This document shows, piece by piece, positions 6,903-9,022 of a DNA stretch of 9,022 nt (the stretch's first letter is position 1; each line of letters begins with the position of its first letter). The stretch spans positions 1-9,022 of the forward strand of contig DAOSOK010000074.1 of NCBI GenBank assembly GCA_035373905.1, in the 5' to 3' direction. The position numbers were made by a program, and so were the translations under genes. Under the pieces are notes generated by a model, which was not told where the DNA came from, searched no databases, and saw only the letters and a list, made by a program, of their open reading frames with translations. The stretch comes from Candidatus Ozemobacteraceae bacterium. GTDB lineage: Bacteria > Muiribacteriota > Ozemobacteria > Ozemobacterales > Ozemobacteraceae.

Positions 6903-6938
6903 ACCGGGAGGTAGCAGCTACCTCCCGGTTTGCTTTAT
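6903..6938 (+). terminator. Intrinsic terminator of the secreted-protein gene
   Basis: ACCGGGAGGTAG (6903-6914) pairs perfectly with CTACCTCCCGGT (6918-6929) around a 3-base loop, and TTTGCTTTAT follows. It lies 28 bases after the stop at 6874. This is a textbook Rho-independent structure, though the T-run is interrupted by GC. Confidence 0.85.
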
Positions 6939-7013
6939 CTGCCTGTTCCGGAAAACAGGTGTGCAGAATCTGCAGGGTGGGGCGTAAAAGAAAAGGAGTC
7001 CTTTCCTGTGTAA

Positions 7014-7053
7014 TCCGGTCAAGTCGGCCACGCCGTCCGGTCAAGTCGGCCAC
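7014..7053. repeat. Two 18-bp direct repeats at the IS21 terminus
   Basis: TCCGGTCAAGTCGGCCAC occurs perfectly at 7014-7031 and 7036-7053, a 22-base period. Multiple repeated sites inside each end are a known feature of IS21 elements, where IstA binds. Inverted copies are expected at the missing terminus. Confidence 0.85.
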
Positions 7054-7076
7054 TGATTGCCGTGCCCCGAATCCCA

Positions 7077-7841
7077 TCACGTATTTTCGGTGGTGGTGGC
7101 CGACATGGTGTTGTTTTTCGTCGTTTTCCGCATCGAGTCTCCCTTCATCGTGATTTTATGTGAGGTGTGAACCAAGCGATCCAGTATAGCGTCGGCCATG
7201 GTGGGCTCACCGATAGCCTCGTGCCAGTTTGCGAAAGGGATCTGGCTGACGATGATCGTCGCTCGTCGGTCATAGCGATCATCCAGAAGCTCGAGCAGGT
7301 CCTGCCGGCTCTGATCTGTCATGGCGCACATGCCAAGATCGTCGAGAATCAGCAGATCGAAGCGGCTCAGGCTTGTCAGGAATCTTCCCCAGCGGTTTTC
7401 CAGGCGGGCGAGGTAGAACTCATCCCACAGGCGCGGAAGGCGCCAGTATCGAACGGTGAGGCCGTTACGGCAGGCTGAATGCCCGAGAGCGCAGGCCAGA
7501 TAGCTTTTTCCTGCCCCCGTCGGGCCGGTGACCAGGACGTTCTGATGCCGTCGTATCCACTCGCCGTCTGCCAGGGCCATGACGGCGCTCCGATCGAGTC
7601 CTCTGGCTGATCGCCAGTTCATATCCTCCAGCGTCGCACTCTGGCGTAACTGCGCGGTTTTCAGGCGGGTGACCAGACGGCGATTGGCCTGCTCCGTCAC
7701 CTCGGCGTCCACCAGCAATCCCAGACGCTCGTCGAAGGAAAGCGAGGCGAAGCCTGGATCCGCTGTCTGGTGCTCCCAGCCCCGTGCCATTCCGATGAGC
7801 TTCAGGTTCAGCAGTTTGTCTCGCGTTGCATGGTTCAACAT
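7077..7841 (-). CDS. istB: IS21 helper ATPase IstB
   Basis: A 254-residue AAA+ ATPase of the DnaC/DnaA-related IstB group, which works with the IstA transposase in target selection and strand transfer. Residues 1-75 are the helical N-terminal domain. Walker A is GPTGAGKS (106-113), Walker B is LLILDDLG with D167 and D168, and a sensor-1 serine follows in IIVSQIP. The end, DRLVHTSHKITMKGDSMRK, is the conserved C-terminal signature of IstB. The last 16 or so residues are Thr/Asn-rich and variable. The start overlaps the istA stop by 7 bases, with GGGGAGGG (7855-7848 on the minus strand) 6 bases before it, so the two are translationally coupled as in other IS21 elements. Length is normal and the ATP-binding motifs are intact. 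Confidence 0.95.
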   Translation of the reverse strand: MLNHATRDKLLNLKLIGMARGWEHQTADPGFASLSFDERLGLLVDAEVTEQANRRLVTRLKTAQLRQSATLEDMNWRSARGLDRSAVMALADGEWIRRHQNVLVTGPTGAGKSYLACALGHSACRNGLTVRYWRLPRLWDEFYLARLENRWGRFLTSLSRFDLLILDDLGMCAMTDQSRQDLLELLDDRYDRRATIIVSQIPFANWHEAIGEPTMADAILDRLVHTSHKITMKGDSMRKTTKNNTMSATTTENT

Positions 7842-8974
7842 GGCTGACCCTCCCCGGAGAAGAAGCTTGAACCGCGAATGTTCTCATGCCGAATACTCGG
7901 GGCCTTGCCGAAGCCTGGCGTGGAATGACGACCGCCACGCCGGCGGAGCCACGTTTTGAGAAACTTGAATGAGGCATGGTTGAATTGAAGAGCCATCAGG
8001 CAGGCCTCCTCCACGGCGCCGGCTCCATACTGGCGAAGCAGAGCTCTGACCCCTTCGGCCTGTCGCAAAAGGATTTCCGGATGTTCGTTTCGCGACAGAA
8101 TCTTCTTCACGAGCTGTGCCACCCCGACACCTTGCTCTTCGGCCCATTGAATCATGGTTTCGGGACTTCGATCCGACCAGGCCCGGTGGTTCGGCGGCAT
8201 ATGACAGTCCAGGCGGGATACCTTCCCGGTCTCCGCCAGCCTGGGATGGCTGGTTACACGGTTTCCACGAAAGAACACTTCGATGGTGCCCGTCGTGGTG
8301 CGGACATCCACCTGCTTTCCGATTAAGCCATAGTGAACGCTATACCTGTTTCCGCCCGCCTCGATCGTGTAATCCATGCTGACGGTCTGCCGGTGCCAGC
8401 CGGCAAACTCATAGCGATCGATCGGCAGCGGCTTCAGCGCCGGCCTGTCAAGCCGCTCGAAGAGATCCCGGCGGCTTCCGGGGAACTTCTTCAGGAGGCG
8501 GTCATTCAGGCTGACGAGCAGTTCCCGGATTGCCTGGTTCACTTCTTCGAGACAGAAGAACACCCGCTTCCGCAAACGTGCCAGAATCCAGCGCTGAACG
8601 ACCTGGACCCCCACTTCTACCTTCGCCTTATCCCTGGGATGTTTGATCCGCGCGGGAACGACGGCGACATGGTAATGCCCGGCCAGCTCCGCATAACTCC
8701 GGTTCCGATCGGGATCATACCGGCATGGGCTGGTGACGCCGGATTTCAGGTTATCAGGGACAACGATTTCCGGGACACCTTGAAAGAACTCGAACATTCG
8801 GACATGGCTTCCCAACCAGTCCGGCAGGCTCTGGCTCCAGGTCGCCTCTGCAAATGTATAGTTACTGGCCCCCAGGACACCGACGAACACCTGCGCTTCC
8901 CGGATCTCGCCCTCGGAACCGATCATCACAGGAATTGTCCTGCCCGCGTAATCGACGAACACCTTTTGGTTCAT
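7835..8974 (-). CDS. istA: IS21 transposase IstA, N-terminally incomplete
   Basis: The DDE transposase of the IS21 element. The visible part of 379 residues carries the complete catalytic core: FVDYAG with D8, VPDNLKSG with D74, and DKAKVEVGV with E120. The C-terminal region that contacts IstB and DNA follows (PGSRRDLFE, RPALKPLPIDRYEFA, SVHYGLIGKQVDVR). Full IstA proteins are about 400-520 residues, with an N-terminal helix-turn-helix and HTH-like DNA-binding domain, which is absent. The ATG at 8974 is only the first in-frame Met and lies where homologues continue without a start. Upstream in frame there is a TGA (8998-8996), while MRQ, a motif typical just before this region, appears in another frame. 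A frameshift or sequence error near the edge, or real truncation, is possible. Confidence 0.85.
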   Translation of the reverse strand: MNQKVFVDYAGRTIPVMIGSEGEIREAQVFVGVLGASNYTFAEATWSQSLPDWLGSHVRMFEFFQGVPEIVVPDNLKSGVTSPCRYDPDRNRSYAELAGHYHVAVVPARIKHPRDKAKVEVGVQVVQRWILARLRKRVFFCLEEVNQAIRELLVSLNDRLLKKFPGSRRDLFERLDRPALKPLPIDRYEFAGWHRQTVSMDYTIEAGGNRYSVHYGLIGKQVDVRTTTGTIEVFFRGNRVTSHPRLAETGKVSRLDCHMPPNHRAWSDRSPETMIQWAEEQGVGVAQLVKKILSRNEHPEILLRQAEGVRALLRQYGAGAVEEACLMALQFNHASFKFLKTWLRRRGGRHSTPGFGKAPSIRHENIRGSSFFSGEGQPC

Positions 8975-9022
8975 CCGACTAAAGCGTACTTTGTCTCATG
9001 AAGAGCCATGATCTTGAGTTTG

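Larger units (their letters stand above)
7007..9022 (-). mobile_element. IS21-family insertion sequence (partial, runs off right edge)
   Basis: The element is identified by an istA-istB pair on the minus strand and by a terminus with repeated transposase-binding-type sequence at 7014-7053. The istB-side end probably lies at TGTGTAATCC (7007) or at the TGT two bases later. IS21 elements are about 2.0-2.5 kb, and 2.0 kb is visible, so only the istA 5' part and the other terminus are missing. It lies just after the intrinsic terminator of the secreted-protein gene and appears not to interrupt any visible gene. The target duplication and inverted-repeat partner cannot be checked because the other end is outside the window. 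Confidence 0.85.

Noticed and set aside
6942..6959. Small hairpin CCTGTT/AACAGG after the terminator
   Set aside because: Only six base pairs and no T-run; a stem this short is expected by chance.
7014..7053. CRISPR-like repeat pair
   Set aside because: The gap between copies is only 4 bases, there are two units, and they lie at an IS21 end, so they are transposase sites.
8333..9001. 222-codon plus-strand ORF over istA
   Set aside because: The minus strand carries the complete DDE core of IstA. The plus-strand reading has no recognisable motif.

Overview
The window is bacterial DNA of moderately high GC (about 60% by eye), with compact same-strand genes, strong GGAGG-type ribosome binding sites, and short spacers or overlaps. 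A secreted protein with a Sec signal and a signal-anchored TPR protein fit a diderm organism. I cannot assign a taxon from sequence alone; a deltaproteobacterial or candidate-phylum lineage is only an impression. Both outer ends carry broken reading frames within about 50 bases of the edge. The window may therefore be a whole contig whose right end stops inside an insertion sequence.

Region 1 (1-1447, +) is the end of a metal-type ABC importer. It holds the last part of the ATPase, then an ABC-3 (ZnuB/MntB-like) permease that overlaps it by 8 bases and has an unusual 116-residue C-terminal tail. The substrate-binding protein, if present, lies upstream. Region 2 (1530-2174, +) has two small genes: a YccU-type CoA-binding protein and an FmdB-type zinc ribbon with an extra cysteine-rich tail.

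Region 3 (2225-4875, +) is a tight operon: an ABC-2 type ATPase, its six-helix permease (1-base gap), and a membrane-anchored TPR protein with a histidine-rich segment (10-base gap). Together they look like one ABC-2 export or envelope-assembly system with an extracytoplasmic partner. The histidine-rich segment, the cysteine-rich zinc ribbon and the metal permease give the neighbourhood a metal-handling flavour, but that link is inference.

Region 4 (4876-6874, +) starts with a GC-rich hairpin and a possible 22-codon cysteine-rich ORF. It then holds a 600-residue secreted protein with a divergent papain-like (C1) cysteine-peptidase pattern, which is the most novel-looking gene here. A good intrinsic terminator follows at 6903-6938.

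Region 5 (about 7007-9022, -) is an IS21-family insertion sequence: one terminus with two 18-bp direct repeats, istB, and an istA lacking its N-terminal part at the window edge. No tRNA, rRNA or CRISPR array was seen. No stretch over 300 bases lacks a gene.
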